From an uncultured Pelagibacteraceae bacterium (GTDB lineage Bacteria; Pseudomonadota; Alphaproteobacteria; Pelagibacterales; Pelagibacteraceae), in the NCBI GenBank assembly GCA_902539745.1, contig CACBKA010000001.1, positions 1-64,000 on the forward strand: 64,000 nucleotides of DNA, written 5' to 3'. Every line of letters begins with the position of its first letter. Within the stretch, counting starts at the first letter, position 1. Position numbers and translations under genes: made by a program. Of the stretch, positions 16,809 to 25,677 are shown piece after piece. Under the pieces are notes generated by a model. That model had not been told where the DNA came from, did not search any database, and saw only the letters and a program-made list of their open reading frames with translations.

Positions 16809-18586
16809 AAACAAGTTCTGTTTCAGGAAAAAATTGGATAATAAAAAAATATAATCATGAAACAGCAAATTATTTAAAAGATAATTTTAATTTAAGTGAA
16901 ATTATTTCAAAATTACTATCTATTAGAAAAATCAAAATCGAGGAAGTAAATCTGTTTTTAAATCCAAGAATAAAAAATCTCTTACCTAACCCTTTCATCC
17001 TAAAAGATATGGAGAAAAGCGTAAACAGAACAATTAAAGCAATTGTGTCAAAAGAAAAAATTGGAATATTTGGTGATTATGATGTTGATGGCGCAACCTC
17101 TACTGCTCTATTGGGAAATTACTTTAATAAACTAGGACAGTTTTCATCAATTTATATCCCCGATAGAAAAAAAGAAGGGTATGGGCCAAATCCTCAGGGT
17201 TTTAATAAACTTATATCTGAAGGTTCTAGCGTAATTTTTACAGTAGATTGTGGTACAATGTCTTTTGATACAATCAATTCATTAAAAAATAAAATTGATG
17301 TTATTGTTCTAGATCATCACCAATCAGAAATTAAACTTCCGAAAGCTTTTTCTGTCGTTAATCCTAATAGATTCGATGATAACTCAAAATTAAATTATCT
17401 TTGTGCTGCCGGAGTTTGTTATATGTTTCTTATCGCCTTAAATAAAAAATTAAGAGATTTAAAGTGGTTTGAAAAAAATCATATTAAAGAACCCAACCTT
17501 ATACATTTTCTAGATTTGGTTTCACTCGGTACTGTTTGTGATGTAGTTCCTCTTGTCGGTTTAAACAGAGCTTTTGTTAGCCAAGGTTTAAAAATTATTA
17601 ATAAAATTTCTAATCCAGGACTAAAAATCTTAAAAAATATATGTGGTATTGATACAAATTTAAACACTTATCATTTAGGATATGTTTTAGGACCCAGAAT
17701 TAATGCAGGGGGAAGAGTGGGCAAGTGTTCTCATGGAGCAAATTTACTATTAAGTAAAGATCCCAAAGAGGTTTTTACAATCGCATCAGAACTCGAAAAT
17801 TTTAATAATGAGAGAAAGTTTCTAGAAAAAGATATGTTTAATAAAATTGAAAAAAAATTAGTTTTGGATCCAAATGAACCTGTTACAGTTTTATCTGGTC
17901 ATAATTTACATGGAGGAATAATTGGTATTATTGCTTCGAGATTAAAAGATAAATTTAATAAACCAACGATAATAATATCCATCTCAAATGGTGTCGGCAA
18001 AGCTTCTGCAAGGTCTGTTTATGGTTTTGATATTGGAACCTTTATAATTAATGCAGTTCAAAAAAACATTTTAATGAGTGGTGGGGGTCATAAGATGGCA
18101 GCCGGATTTAGTATTAAAGAAGAAAAAATTGAAGAATTCAAAGATTTTATAAATAAATGTTTTTTAAAAATTAAAAAAGATTTAAAAAAAAACGATGAAA
18201 TATTTTATGATTCGATAATATCTCCATCAGCATTAAACGAAAACTTTTATTACGAAATAAATTCATTATCACCATTTGGATCTGGTAATCCTGAACCTAG
18301 ATTTGTAATTGAAAACTTGGAAATATTAAGATCTTCAATTGTAGGAGAAAAGCACATTAAGTCTGTCTTAGCAGGTGATGACGGCTCTACAGTTAAAAGT
18401 GTCACATTTAACGCAGTTAGCACAAATTTACAAAGTTATTTACTAGCTAATAATCGAAAGAAAATTAATATTTTCGGTAAATTAAGTCTGAATGAATGGA
18501 AAGGTAAAAAAAATGTAGAGTTTATTATCGATGATATTTCTGTTAATAAAACAATTAAAAATTTGGTCCCATCGTCTAACGGTTAG
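16805..18586 (+). CDS. recJ: Single-stranded-DNA-specific exonuclease RecJ
   Basis: A 593-residue RecJ, the 5'-3' ssDNA exonuclease of recombination and repair. DHH phosphoesterase motifs are visible: GDYDVDGATSTALLG, VDCGTMS, LDHHQSE, DLVSLGTVCDVVPL, and the DHHA1 region GGIIGIIASRL and GGGHKMAAGFS; an OB domain ends the protein. The 3' end is unusual: the last 22 bp, including the TAG stop at 18584-18586, lie inside the tRNA-Glu gene, so the final residues (VPSSNG) are encoded by tRNA sequence. Confidence 0.95.
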   Translation: MKTSSVSGKNWIIKKYNHETANYLKDNFNLSEIISKLLSIRKIKIEEVNLFLNPRIKNLLPNPFILKDMEKSVNRTIKAIVSKEKIGIFGDYDVDGATSTALLGNYFNKLGQFSSIYIPDRKKEGYGPNPQGFNKLISEGSSVIFTVDCGTMSFDTINSLKNKIDVIVLDHHQSEIKLPKAFSVVNPNRFDDNSKLNYLCAAGVCYMFLIALNKKLRDLKWFEKNHIKEPNLIHFLDLVSLGTVCDVVPLVGLNRAFVSQGLKIINKISNPGLKILKNICGIDTNLNTYHLGYVLGPRINAGGRVGKCSHGANLLLSKDPKEVFTIASELENFNNERKFLEKDMFNKIEKKLVLDPNEPVTVLSGHNLHGGIIGIIASRLKDKFNKPTIIISISNGVGKASARSVYGFDIGTFIINAVQKNILMSGGGHKMAAGFSIKEEKIEEFKDFINKCFLKIKKDLKKNDEIFYDSIISPSALNENFYYEINSLSPFGSGNPEPRFVIENLEILRSSIVGEKHIKSVLAGDDGSTVKSVTFNAVSTNLQSYLLANNRKKINIFGKLSLNEWKGKKNVEFIIDDISVNKTIKNLVPSSNG

Positions 18587-18639
18587 GACAGATGGTTTTC
18601 AATCATCTAATCGGGGTTCGATTCCCCGTGGGACCGCCA
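18565..18639 (+). tRNA. tRNA-Glu (anticodon TTC)
   Basis: A 75-nt cloverleaf. Acceptor GGTCCCA pairs with TGGGACC, D-arm GTCTAACGGTTAGGAC, anticodon stem GATGG/TCATC around loop TTTTCAA (anticodon TTC), T-arm GGGGTTCGATTCCCC, discriminator G and an encoded CCA. The 5' part overlaps the end of recJ on the same strand, and the 3' half overlaps the end of the O-antigen-ligase ORF on the other strand. Confidence 0.96.
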
Positions 18640-19937
18640 ATAACTACTTCCTTTGAGCAAAAACTCGAAACAACTGCGAAACTTAAAAATATTATTACCG
18701 CGTTGTTTGTAGTAAAAAAACTACCAGAAGATTTTACAGGAAAAATTTCCATCAAAAAAACATAAAAAAAAGGTGAAAAAATATATTTATTCTTAAAGTT
18801 AAATAAATTTCTGTAGGATTTAAATATGACCAGAGTTGTCATGAGAATAAAAATTAAAAAACCAAATAAACCTAGGTCGCTTAAAATTTCTAAATAATAA
18901 TTGTGCGGATGCATATTACAAGTAGTTCTTTCCCTATTTGTAATTTTTCTTTTTGGACAATTAAACCTAAATGATTTAACACCACCTCCTAAATATTTGT
19001 TTAGTTTAAAAGTAGATATTCCAGCATCAAATTCGTAAATGTAATTTGGTGTTTTTTTAAAAGGAGTTTTCGAACCTATTCCAGTTACTTTGTATACATA
19101 ATGTGAAACTATATTTTCAGTTTGGTTGTAGAATGTACTATAATATCTATTTAGTTTGTCGTTTGAACTAATCGTCACAAAGGAAATAACAAAAATCAAA
19201 ATAAAAATTTGTAATAAAAATCTTTTAATTGTTTTATTGGTTAACATTATTAAAATAATATTTATTATGAATAAAATTAAAGGCATCCGATTTCCTGAAA
19301 AAATTATTGAAGTAATTACCAGTATAAATAACAAGCTTAATGTATATATCTGTAAATTTAATTTTTTTATTGAAGTGAAAGCAATTAAAGCAAAAAATAA
19401 ATATAGGCAAAATCTTTGAATAAATCCACCGGCAATCGCTTCATCCATAAATGGACCTGTATTTTTATATTCATAAGGGCTTTGGTATCCAAATAAATTT
19501 TTACCATAAAAAAATTGTATAATTACATCAATACATACATAAAGAACTGTTAATGAAAAAAAAGAAAAAATAACTTTAAAATTCAAAAAATTATTTTCAA
19601 CAAGAAGTCTTATGGATAAATAGAAAAAAAAATACCTTAAAAAAAGTAAACTTTTACCTAAAATATAATAATTTTCATTAAGAGATTGATTTAAAAAATT
19701 AGTTTCTACAGTGTTCCATAAACCTGATATAAGTATATAAAAAAAAAATAATACCACCAGTTTGTCTACATCAGTAATTTTAAATCTTTTTCCTTTTAAA
19801 TAAAGGATGCCTCCAATAATAATAATCAATAAAATATTAATATTAACGATAAATGTTCCAAATATATAACTTATCGGTAACAACCCTAAAATTACTGAAA
19901 AAAGATTTTGTCTTAACACATTATCTAAATAAATCAA
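18603..19937 (-). CDS. O-antigen ligase/polymerase-like membrane protein
   Basis: A 444-residue protein with about ten hydrophobic segments and the Wzy_C (O-antigen ligase) pattern: a periplasmic loop containing CNMHPHNYYLEILSDLGLFGFLIF, where HPHNYYLE is the conserved H-N-x-x-L-E motif. It would join or polymerise surface polysaccharide at the inner membrane. The last 12 residues (GGPTGNRTPIR region) are an antisense reading of tRNA-Glu, so the true protein tail is whatever precedes the first stop inside that tRNA. No glycosyltransferase gene is adjacent. Confidence 0.8.
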   Translation of the reverse strand: MIYLDNVLRQNLFSVILGLLPISYIFGTFIVNINILLIIIIGGILYLKGKRFKITDVDKLVVLFFFYILISGLWNTVETNFLNQSLNENYYILGKSLLFLRYFFFYLSIRLLVENNFLNFKVIFSFFSLTVLYVCIDVIIQFFYGKNLFGYQSPYEYKNTGPFMDEAIAGGFIQRFCLYLFFALIAFTSIKKLNLQIYTLSLLFILVITSIIFSGNRMPLILFIINIILIMLTNKTIKRFLLQIFILIFVISFVTISSNDKLNRYYSTFYNQTENIVSHYVYKVTGIGSKTPFKKTPNYIYEFDAGISTFKLNKYLGGGVKSFRFNCPKRKITNRERTTCNMHPHNYYLEILSDLGLFGFLIFILMTTLVIFKSYRNLFNFKNKYIFSPFFYVFLMEIFPVKSSGSFFTTNNAVIIFLSFAVVSSFCSKEVVIGGPTGNRTPIR

Positions 19938-19987
19938 AGTGTTGTATTTTTCAAATAAATTTTGATGTAAAAATAAAATTTATTTAA

Positions 19988-20016
19988 TTACTAAAATATA
20001 TTAGATAAGATATAAT
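19988..20016 (+). promoter_or_regulatory. Candidate promoter of the 2-hydroxyacid dehydrogenase gene
   Basis: A perfect TATAAT (20011-20016) lies 24 bp before the start codon, with a weak -35 (TTACTA, 19988-19993) at 17-bp spacing. It is in the 102-bp divergent gap between the O-antigen-ligase-like gene and the dehydrogenase. AT richness makes chance -10 boxes likely. Confidence 0.35.
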
Positions 20017-20039
20017 AATTATTATTTCTGGATACAAAA

Positions 20040-20999
20040 ATGTATAAAATTGGAATTGTTGAAAAAATTCATGAAAAAGGTATTGACCTTCTAAAAAATA
20101 ATAAAAATTTCGATTTTGAAATTATCGAAGATGTATCTGAAATTAATTTAATTAAGCAATTACCAAAATTTGACGGCATAACATTAAGAGTTGCAAAAAT
20201 AGGATCTAATATTTTAAGTCACTGTAATAATCTCAAAGTAATTTCTAGACATGGAGTAGGTTATGATAATGTCGATGTAAATTATTTAAAAAAAAATAAT
20301 ATTAAGCTTTTGATTACCGCTACAGCAAATGCAGTTTCTGTTGCCGAACATGTTATGTATATGCTTTTGTCATTATCAAAAGGAATTACTAATTATGACT
20401 CTATGGTCAGGTCAGGTAATTTTAGAAACGATGTTAAAAAACTTTTGACTTATGAGATTTTTAATAAAGAAATTTTAATCATGGGATTTGGTCGAATAGG
20501 TAAAATTTTAATCAAAAGATGTTTGGGTTTTGACATGAATGTAAATGTATATGATCCTTTTGTTGATAAACAAACCATAGAATCTTTCGGCGGAAAGAAA
20601 GTTGAAGACTTAAATTTAGCCTTTAAGACTGCTGACTTTTTGTCAATACACATGCCTTTAAATGATAAAACAAAAAACCTTATCAATTTGGATAAACTTA
20701 AATCAATGAAAAAAAATATGATTATTATAAACACAGCAAGAGGTGGAATAATAAACGAAAAAGACCTGAACCAGGCAATTAACATGAATATAATATTTGG
20801 TGCAGGTTTAGACGTTTTTGAAAAAGAACCTATTGATTTAAATAATCCTTTAATAAAAAATAAAAGAGTTTTGTTGAGTCCTCATTCAGCAACCTTTACA
20901 CAAGAATGTACTATAAGAATGGGAATTCAAACTGTCCAAAATCTAATTGATTTTTTTGAAAATAAAGTCCAAAAAAAAATGATAGTAAATTATGATTAA
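20040..20999 (+). CDS. D-isomer-specific 2-hydroxyacid dehydrogenase (SerA/GhrB-type)
   Basis: A 319-residue NAD(P)-dependent dehydrogenase. The nucleotide-binding motif GFGRIGK lies near residue 148, and the catalytic triad is readable as Arg in NTARGGIINE, Glu in the FEKEPID area and His in LLSPHSATFT. It resembles phosphoglycerate or hydroxypyruvate dehydrogenases without an ACT domain, so it could oxidise 3-phosphoglycerate or reduce hydroxypyruvate/glyoxylate; the substrate cannot be read from sequence. It overlaps the following small gene by 8 bp. Confidence 0.88.
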   Translation: MYKIGIVEKIHEKGIDLLKNNKNFDFEIIEDVSEINLIKQLPKFDGITLRVAKIGSNILSHCNNLKVISRHGVGYDNVDVNYLKKNNIKLLITATANAVSVAEHVMYMLLSLSKGITNYDSMVRSGNFRNDVKKLLTYEIFNKEILIMGFGRIGKILIKRCLGFDMNVNVYDPFVDKQTIESFGGKKVEDLNLAFKTADFLSIHMPLNDKTKNLINLDKLKSMKKNMIIINTARGGIINEKDLNQAINMNIIFGAGLDVFEKEPIDLNNPLIKNKRVLLSPHSATFTQECTIRMGIQTVQNLIDFFENKVQKKMIVNYD

Positions 21000-21492
21000 T
21001 TTTAGAAAGTTTGGTTTATTAGAAGTTTTAGTATTTTTTTCTGCCCTTTATGTAGTATCAACCCTTCTTTGGACTGCGTCTACGAGATCAGCTGTTGAGG
21101 AAAAAGCAAATTTAATAAAGTCAAATCACAAGATAATTGTTGATTTTATAAATGACCAAATAAACAAATGTGATAAGGGCAACGAGCAATCCAAAACTAT
21201 ATGGGGAGATCTATGCAATGATACCTGGTCTTCTCAAAAAATTATAAAATATATAAATATAAATTTAAATTTAAAAAATCCATACTCAAAAAGTAGTAGT
21301 ATAGTAATGAGTGCGCAAGACCCTAGACTACAAGCCGAAGGAAAAGCAGGGCAATCAACTGAAATGGGTATAATTTTTTTAAGTTCAAAAGATTTCGATT
21401 CAGACCCTGGTTCTGAATGGGTCATTGGTACATGCGTTAAATCACCATGTGTCGCAGCAGGAAATAATGAACTTACATCAATTTATAGATAA
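20992..21492 (+). CDS. Hypothetical single-pass protein with a pilin-like N-terminus
   Basis: A 166-residue protein. The first 30 residues (RKFGLLEVLVFFSALYVVSTLLW) form a basic start followed by a hydrophobic helix with a glutamate five positions in, reminiscent of type IV prepilin/pseudopilin N-termini (K/R-G/F-x-L-x-E). A helical segment and a soluble domain with four cysteines (KCDKGN, DLCND, GTCVKSPC) follow. I do not recognise the family. It overlaps the dehydrogenase gene by 8 bp and is followed by tRNA-Lys. No pilus assembly gene is nearby. Confidence 0.6.
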   Translation: MINFRKFGLLEVLVFFSALYVVSTLLWTASTRSAVEEKANLIKSNHKIIVDFINDQINKCDKGNEQSKTIWGDLCNDTWSSQKIIKYININLNLKNPYSKSSSIVMSAQDPRLQAEGKAGQSTEMGIIFLSSKDFDSDPGSEWVIGTCVKSPCVAAGNNELTSIYR

Positions 21493-21500
21493 TTTTACAA

Positions 21501-21527
21501 TTGAAATTCAATGAGATTAAATATAAA
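21501..21527 (+). promoter_or_regulatory. Candidate tRNA-Lys promoter
   Basis: TTGAAA (21501-21506) and TATAAA (21522-21527) are separated by 15 bp and end 14 bp before the tRNA. The arrangement would place transcription start within the last few bases before the tRNA. Confidence 0.35.
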
Positions 21528-21541
21528 AACAGTTTTCTTAC

Positions 21542-21617
21542 GGGCCGTTAGCTCAGCTGGTAGAGCACTTCCCTTTTAAGGAAGGTGTCGTTGGTTCGAA
21601 TCCAACACGGCTCACCA
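21542..21617 (+). tRNA. tRNA-Lys (anticodon TTT)
   Basis: A 76-nt cloverleaf: acceptor GGGCCGT with ACGGCTC, D-arm GCTCAGCTGGTAGAGC, anticodon stem CTTCC/GGAAG around CTTTTAA, T-arm with GGTTCGAATCC, and encoded CCA. It ends 6 bp from the convergent metallopeptidase gene. Confidence 0.97.
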
Positions 21618-21623
21618 ATTAAC

Positions 21624-22472
21624 TTAAGTTTTAATCGGTGGGTAATCCAAAATAATCTTAGGTATCCATGTTTTTAGATTTTTAATTCTATTATCGCTGG
21701 AAGGATGTGTGCTTAAAAACTGAGGAGGCTCCTTTCCTTTGTGAGCTTTTTTCATCCTATCCCATAAGCTTGTAGACTCTTTTATGTTGTAACCAGATAA
21801 GGATGAAAAAATTAGTCCCAAATAATCAGCTTCACTTTCTTGTTTTCTTCCAAAAGGATTCATTATCCCAAGCTGAAGCACATCCATCCCGGTTGCTCTT
21901 CCTACAGTGTTTCTAGTTTGTGATATCTTACCACCAGTAAATATATCAGCTATTTGTGTTGTTACATTAACAGCCATTGCAGCACTCATTCTTTCAACAG
22001 AATGTTTTGCAACTGCATGAGCAATTTCATGACCCATTATTGTTGCTAAACCATTAGTATTTTTTGCAACATCTAAAATCCCAGTATAAACAGCGATTTT
22101 ACCACCTGGCATGCACCAAGCATTCTTTACCTTTTTATCATCAATTAAAATATACTCCCAATCAAAGTTAATTGTTGGATCCTCTTTTTTTTCATTACTG
22201 AAAAAAGTTGATACAGATTTTGATATTTTATTTCCTATATCAATTATATTATTTAAATCTTTGCCACTCTTAACAAGTTTAATTTTTTTTGAATTTTTGA
22301 GTTTTGTATAAGCTTTAGCCGCTTGATTATTAATCATACTTTCTGGATATAATGTTAATTGTCTACGCTCTGTAATTGGCACTGTACCGCAACCATGTAG
22401 AAAATAAGATCCACAGGTGCATCCAATAAATCCAAGAAATTTTCTTCTATTTATGATATGACTATTACTCAT
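21624..22472 (-). CDS. M48 family zinc metallopeptidase, lipoprotein
   Basis: A 282-residue M48 peptidase (LoiP/BepA-like). The zinc site GHEIAHAVAKH and the third ligand in ESEADYLG are present, as is the substrate-side THPSSDNRI. The N-terminus has a twin-arginine-like start (RRKFLGFIG) followed by a hydrophobic stretch and lipobox FLHGC, so it is probably an outer-membrane-anchored periplasmic protease for quality control of outer-membrane proteins. It is convergent with tRNA-Lys and divergent from the DUF502 gene. Confidence 0.92.
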   Translation of the reverse strand: MSNSHIINRRKFLGFIGCTCGSYFLHGCGTVPITERRQLTLYPESMINNQAAKAYTKLKNSKKIKLVKSGKDLNNIIDIGNKISKSVSTFFSNEKKEDPTINFDWEYILIDDKKVKNAWCMPGGKIAVYTGILDVAKNTNGLATIMGHEIAHAVAKHSVERMSAAMAVNVTTQIADIFTGGKISQTRNTVGRATGMDVLQLGIMNPFGRKQESEADYLGLIFSSLSGYNIKESTSLWDRMKKAHKGKEPPQFLSTHPSSDNRIKNLKTWIPKIILDYPPIKT

Positions 22473-22524
22473 AAGATGATATTAACAAAGTTTAACAAAA
22501 AATTCTATTTTAGCATTTAACTTT

Positions 22525-23142
22525 ATGCCAAATAAAAAGTCAAAAAGGTCTCTGTTTTCAGCATTACGTAACAATTTTATAGCTGGAATTGTAGTTTTAA
22601 TACCTATTGGGATAACTCTGTATCTAACACTATTCATTATTAAAATTTCGTCTAAAATTTTACCTAAAGAAATAAATCCTAATTATTATCTACCTTATAA
22701 TATACCAGGATTAGAAATATTAATTTCAGTCTTTATAATTACTTTTGTTGGTTGGCTATCTCTCTCATTTTTGGGAAAAAAACTTTTTGATTTGTTTGAA
22801 CAAATTTTAAATAAAATCCCAATTTTAAGAACTATTTATTCTGCAGTAGGTCAACTAACAGAAACTTTTGCTAAAAGCAAAGGTGATAAAAAATCAGTAG
22901 TATTAGTTGAATACCCCAGAAAGGGAACCTGGGCTGTAGGTTTTGCTACAAAAGAGAATACTAGTGAAATTAAAGATAAAGTTGGACAAGAATTAATAAA
23001 TGTTTTTGTACCAACTACTCCAAATCCAACCAGCGGTTTCCTTTTAATGTTTTTGAAAAAAGAAGTTATTTTCTTAGACATGACTTTTGAACAAGCCTCA
23101 AAATTTATTGTATCAGCTGGCAGTACAGACCCAAATAACTAA
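22525..23142 (+). CDS. DUF502 family membrane protein
   Basis: A 205-residue protein with two membrane helices (about 15-37 and 57-80) and a soluble part. FIAGIVVLIPIGITLYL, IPILRTIYSAVGQLTETF, VVLVEYPRKGTWAVGFAT, VFVPTTPNPTSGFLLMF and the final FEQASKFIVSAG are signatures of the DUF502 family, whose biochemical role is unknown. It ends overlapping recG by 4 bp (convergent); DUF502 next to recG is a known alphaproteobacterial arrangement. Confidence 0.92.
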   Translation: MPNKKSKRSLFSALRNNFIAGIVVLIPIGITLYLTLFIIKISSKILPKEINPNYYLPYNIPGLEILISVFIITFVGWLSLSFLGKKLFDLFEQILNKIPILRTIYSAVGQLTETFAKSKGDKKSVVLVEYPRKGTWAVGFATKENTSEIKDKVGQELINVFVPTTPNPTSGFLLMFLKKEVIFLDMTFEQASKFIVSAGSTDPNN

Positions 23143-25196
23143 CTTCCTATTTCACTAATTATATCGGCTTTATCATGAAGTTTTAATAAATTTTCAAACT
23201 TCTTAAAATTAAACTTTTCCAGTTTTTTAACTTCTTTTTCTGCAAGTAAAAATAAATCTTTATGATGTAATGGATCTGCAAATTTAAAATTTTTAATACC
23301 ACTTTGTTGAAAACCCAAAATGTCACCAAAGCCACGTAATTGCAAATCTTTTTCAGCTATAACAAAACCATCATTAGTAGATCTTAAAATTTTTAATCTC
23401 TCTCTTGCATTCCTGGATAGATTGTTTTTGTAAAGCAAAATACAAATCGATTCTGTATTTCCTCTTCCCACTCTTCCTCTTAATTGATGAAGTTGAGATA
23501 ATCCAAATTTATTCGAGTCTTCAATTATAATAGTGTTTGCACTTGGAAAATCTATGCCCACTTCTATAACTGTGGTGCTTACTAATATTTTAATTTTTTT
23601 TGTAAGGAAATCTTGTAATACTTTGTCTTTTATATTTTTTTTAATTCCACCATGAATTAGACCAACTTGATTTGGAAAAAGCTTATTTACCTGTTCAAAT
23701 TTTTTTTTAGCAGATGTATAATTTAAATTACTTGAAATATCTATTAATGGACAAACCCAAAATATTTGTCTTTCTAAAGAAATTTCTTTTTTTAAAAGTG
23801 GTAAAATCTCATCAATTTTTTTTTCAGGTTTAATCAAAGTAATAATCTTTTTCCTATATTTAGGTTTTTCATTTAAACGCGATATATCCATGTCCCCAAA
23901 AAATGATAACATCATAGTTCTTGGTATTGGAGTTGCAGAAATAAGAAGTAAATCACAATTTTTTCCTCCCTTTTTAGCCAATTTAATTCTTTGATTGACA
24001 CCAAATTTGTGTTGTTCATCTATAATTACAAATCCCAAATTTAAAAATTTAATTTTATTTTGAAATAATGCATGTGTTCCAAATAAAAAATTTATTTTTC
24101 CATTTTGAAGATCAGACAGAATATGCTTTTTTTTATTCAAATCTGTTTTACCTGTAAATAGTTCAATATTTATGTTTGAATTTTTAAAAAGTTTCATTGC
24201 TAATTTATAATGCTGTTGTGCTAATATTTCAGTGGGAGCCATAAAGGCAACCTGATAATTTATTTCAATTATATTGGCAGCAGTAATTAGGGCCAGTATT
24301 GTTTTACCTGAACTAACATCGCCTTGTAATAATCTAAACATTCTTTGTTCAGAACTAATATCTTTGTTAATTTCCATTAATATTTCCGACTGTCCTTTAG
24401 TTAAATTATGACCAAAATTATCTAAAACAATTTTAGAAATTTTATTTTTATTTAAATACTTTATCTTTTTTTTTGTTCTTACTATTTTTCTTGATGTAGA
24501 AAGATAAATAAGATTTGAAAATATTTCATCATACACAAGTCTTCTATAATCGTTTGAATTTAAGTCTTTCTTGGTGGATGGATTATGTAAATTTAGTAAT
24601 ACCTTTTGTAATTTACTAAAATTATTTTCTTTCAAAAAATTATCAGAATACCATTCATCACTTGCATCAAAATCTTGAAGAACTCTATAAATAATATTTC
24701 TATAAATCTTTTCATTCAAACCTTCTGTTAGAGAATATTTTGGAAAAACTTTTGTAATTTCCTTTTTTGAATTTAATTCTTTTATATAGGTAGGATTTGT
24801 AATTTGATAATTTTTTTTATAGTAATTAATTTTTCCGCTGACAATAACTTCTTTTTTAATAGGCAAAACTTTTTTTATATATCCTTCTTTACTATTAAAA
24901 AAAATTAAGTTTATTTTACGATCACTCTCAGAACAAATTACTTTATTAGGCAGATTTCTTATTCTAGGGAAATTATATTTCTCTACAATAACTTTAATTG
25001 AACTTATTTTTCCTATTTCTAGATTCTGTAAGCTAGTAATTTTTGATCTATCAACAATCTCATATGGAAGGTCAAAAAGTATGTCTTTAACTTTTTCTAT
25101 TTTTTTATTTTTTAAATATTTTTCAAGTCTTTTTCCAACTCCTTTTAATGTTGTAATATCCTCAAATAAAAAACTGTTTTTATTTATATTTTTCAT
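23139..25196 (-). CDS. recG: ATP-dependent DNA helicase RecG
   Basis: A 685-residue RecG that remodels stalled forks and branched DNA. The N-terminal wedge/OB domain (about 60-160) precedes the helicase core: Walker A GDVSSGKTI (about 294-302), DEQHKFGVNQR as motif II, LLISATPIPRTM as motif III, HGGIKKNIKD, STTVIEVGIDFPSAN and QLRGRVGRG as motifs IV-VI. Length is typical. It is divergent from sdhE, 28 bp away. Confidence 0.97.
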   Translation of the reverse strand: MKNINKNSFLFEDITTLKGVGKRLEKYLKNKKIEKVKDILFDLPYEIVDRSKITSLQNLEIGKISSIKVIVEKYNFPRIRNLPNKVICSESDRKINLIFFNSKEGYIKKVLPIKKEVIVSGKINYYKKNYQITNPTYIKELNSKKEITKVFPKYSLTEGLNEKIYRNIIYRVLQDFDASDEWYSDNFLKENNFSKLQKVLLNLHNPSTKKDLNSNDYRRLVYDEIFSNLIYLSTSRKIVRTKKKIKYLNKNKISKIVLDNFGHNLTKGQSEILMEINKDISSEQRMFRLLQGDVSSGKTILALITAANIIEINYQVAFMAPTEILAQQHYKLAMKLFKNSNINIELFTGKTDLNKKKHILSDLQNGKINFLFGTHALFQNKIKFLNLGFVIIDEQHKFGVNQRIKLAKKGGKNCDLLLISATPIPRTMMLSFFGDMDISRLNEKPKYRKKIITLIKPEKKIDEILPLLKKEISLERQIFWVCPLIDISSNLNYTSAKKKFEQVNKLFPNQVGLIHGGIKKNIKDKVLQDFLTKKIKILVSTTVIEVGIDFPSANTIIIEDSNKFGLSQLHQLRGRVGRGNTESICILLYKNNLSRNARERLKILRSTNDGFVIAEKDLQLRGFGDILGFQQSGIKNFKFADPLHHKDLFLLAEKEVKKLEKFNFKKFENLLKLHDKADIISEIGS

Positions 25197-25224
25197 ATTT
25201 TCTTATATTATATAATTATATAAA

Positions 25225-25482
25225 ATGAATAAAATATATTCCTTAAAGAAAAAAATTAAGTATCGTTCTGAGTATAGAGGGATCAAAGAAATGGATATTC
25301 TTCTTAGTAAATTTGTTAACAAATATATTGATACTTTAAATTATGATGATTTGATAAAACTTTATGAAATTTTGAAAAATGATGATGATAAAATTTTTAA
25401 ATGGTATTCTGGTATTGGTCACAAAGATTTATTACCATCAAACAATGTCTCAAAACTTTTAAAAGATTTTAAAATTAAATGA
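25225..25482 (+). CDS. sdhE: Succinate dehydrogenase assembly factor SdhE (Sdh5/YgfY)
   Basis: An 85-residue helical protein with the RGxxE motif in YRGIKEMDILLSKFV and the later ILKNDDDKIFKWYSG (family: LLdxpDxdLxxWltG). SdhE promotes covalent flavinylation of SdhA. Divergent recG-sdhE is a conserved alphaproteobacterial pair. The mfd gene that often follows sdhE is not here; a tRNA-Ser on the opposite strand follows instead. Confidence 0.88.
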   Translation: MNKIYSLKKKIKYRSEYRGIKEMDILLSKFVNKYIDTLNYDDLIKLYEILKNDDDKIFKWYSGIGHKDLLPSNNVSKLLKDFKIK

Positions 25483-25485
25483 AAC

Positions 25486-25575
25486 TGGCGGAGAGGGTGG
25501 GATTCGAACCCACGAATGAGTAAACCCATTGCTAGTTTTCAAGACTAGTGCTTTCAACCGCTCAGCCACCTCTCC
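25486..25575 (-). tRNA. tRNA-Ser (anticodon TGA)
   Basis: A 90-nt class II tRNA read on the minus strand. Acceptor GGAGAGG with CCTCTCC, D-arm with CTGAGCGGTTGAAAG, anticodon stem CTAGT/ACTAG around CTTGAAA, a long variable arm (AATGGGTTTACTCATT region), T-arm GGGTTCGAATCCC, and encoded GCCA. Confidence 0.97.
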
Positions 25576-25677
25576 AAATCTAAACATTAAGATATTCTAT
25601 ATACATGAAAGAATAAAAGATTAAAGCAATACAATAATTTTATAGAATGTGAAAAAATATTGGAATATAAGCTAAAA

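Noticed and set aside
25660-25677. TTG start for the MltB-like gene
   Set aside because: The six extra residues precede a complete signal peptide starting at ATG 25678.
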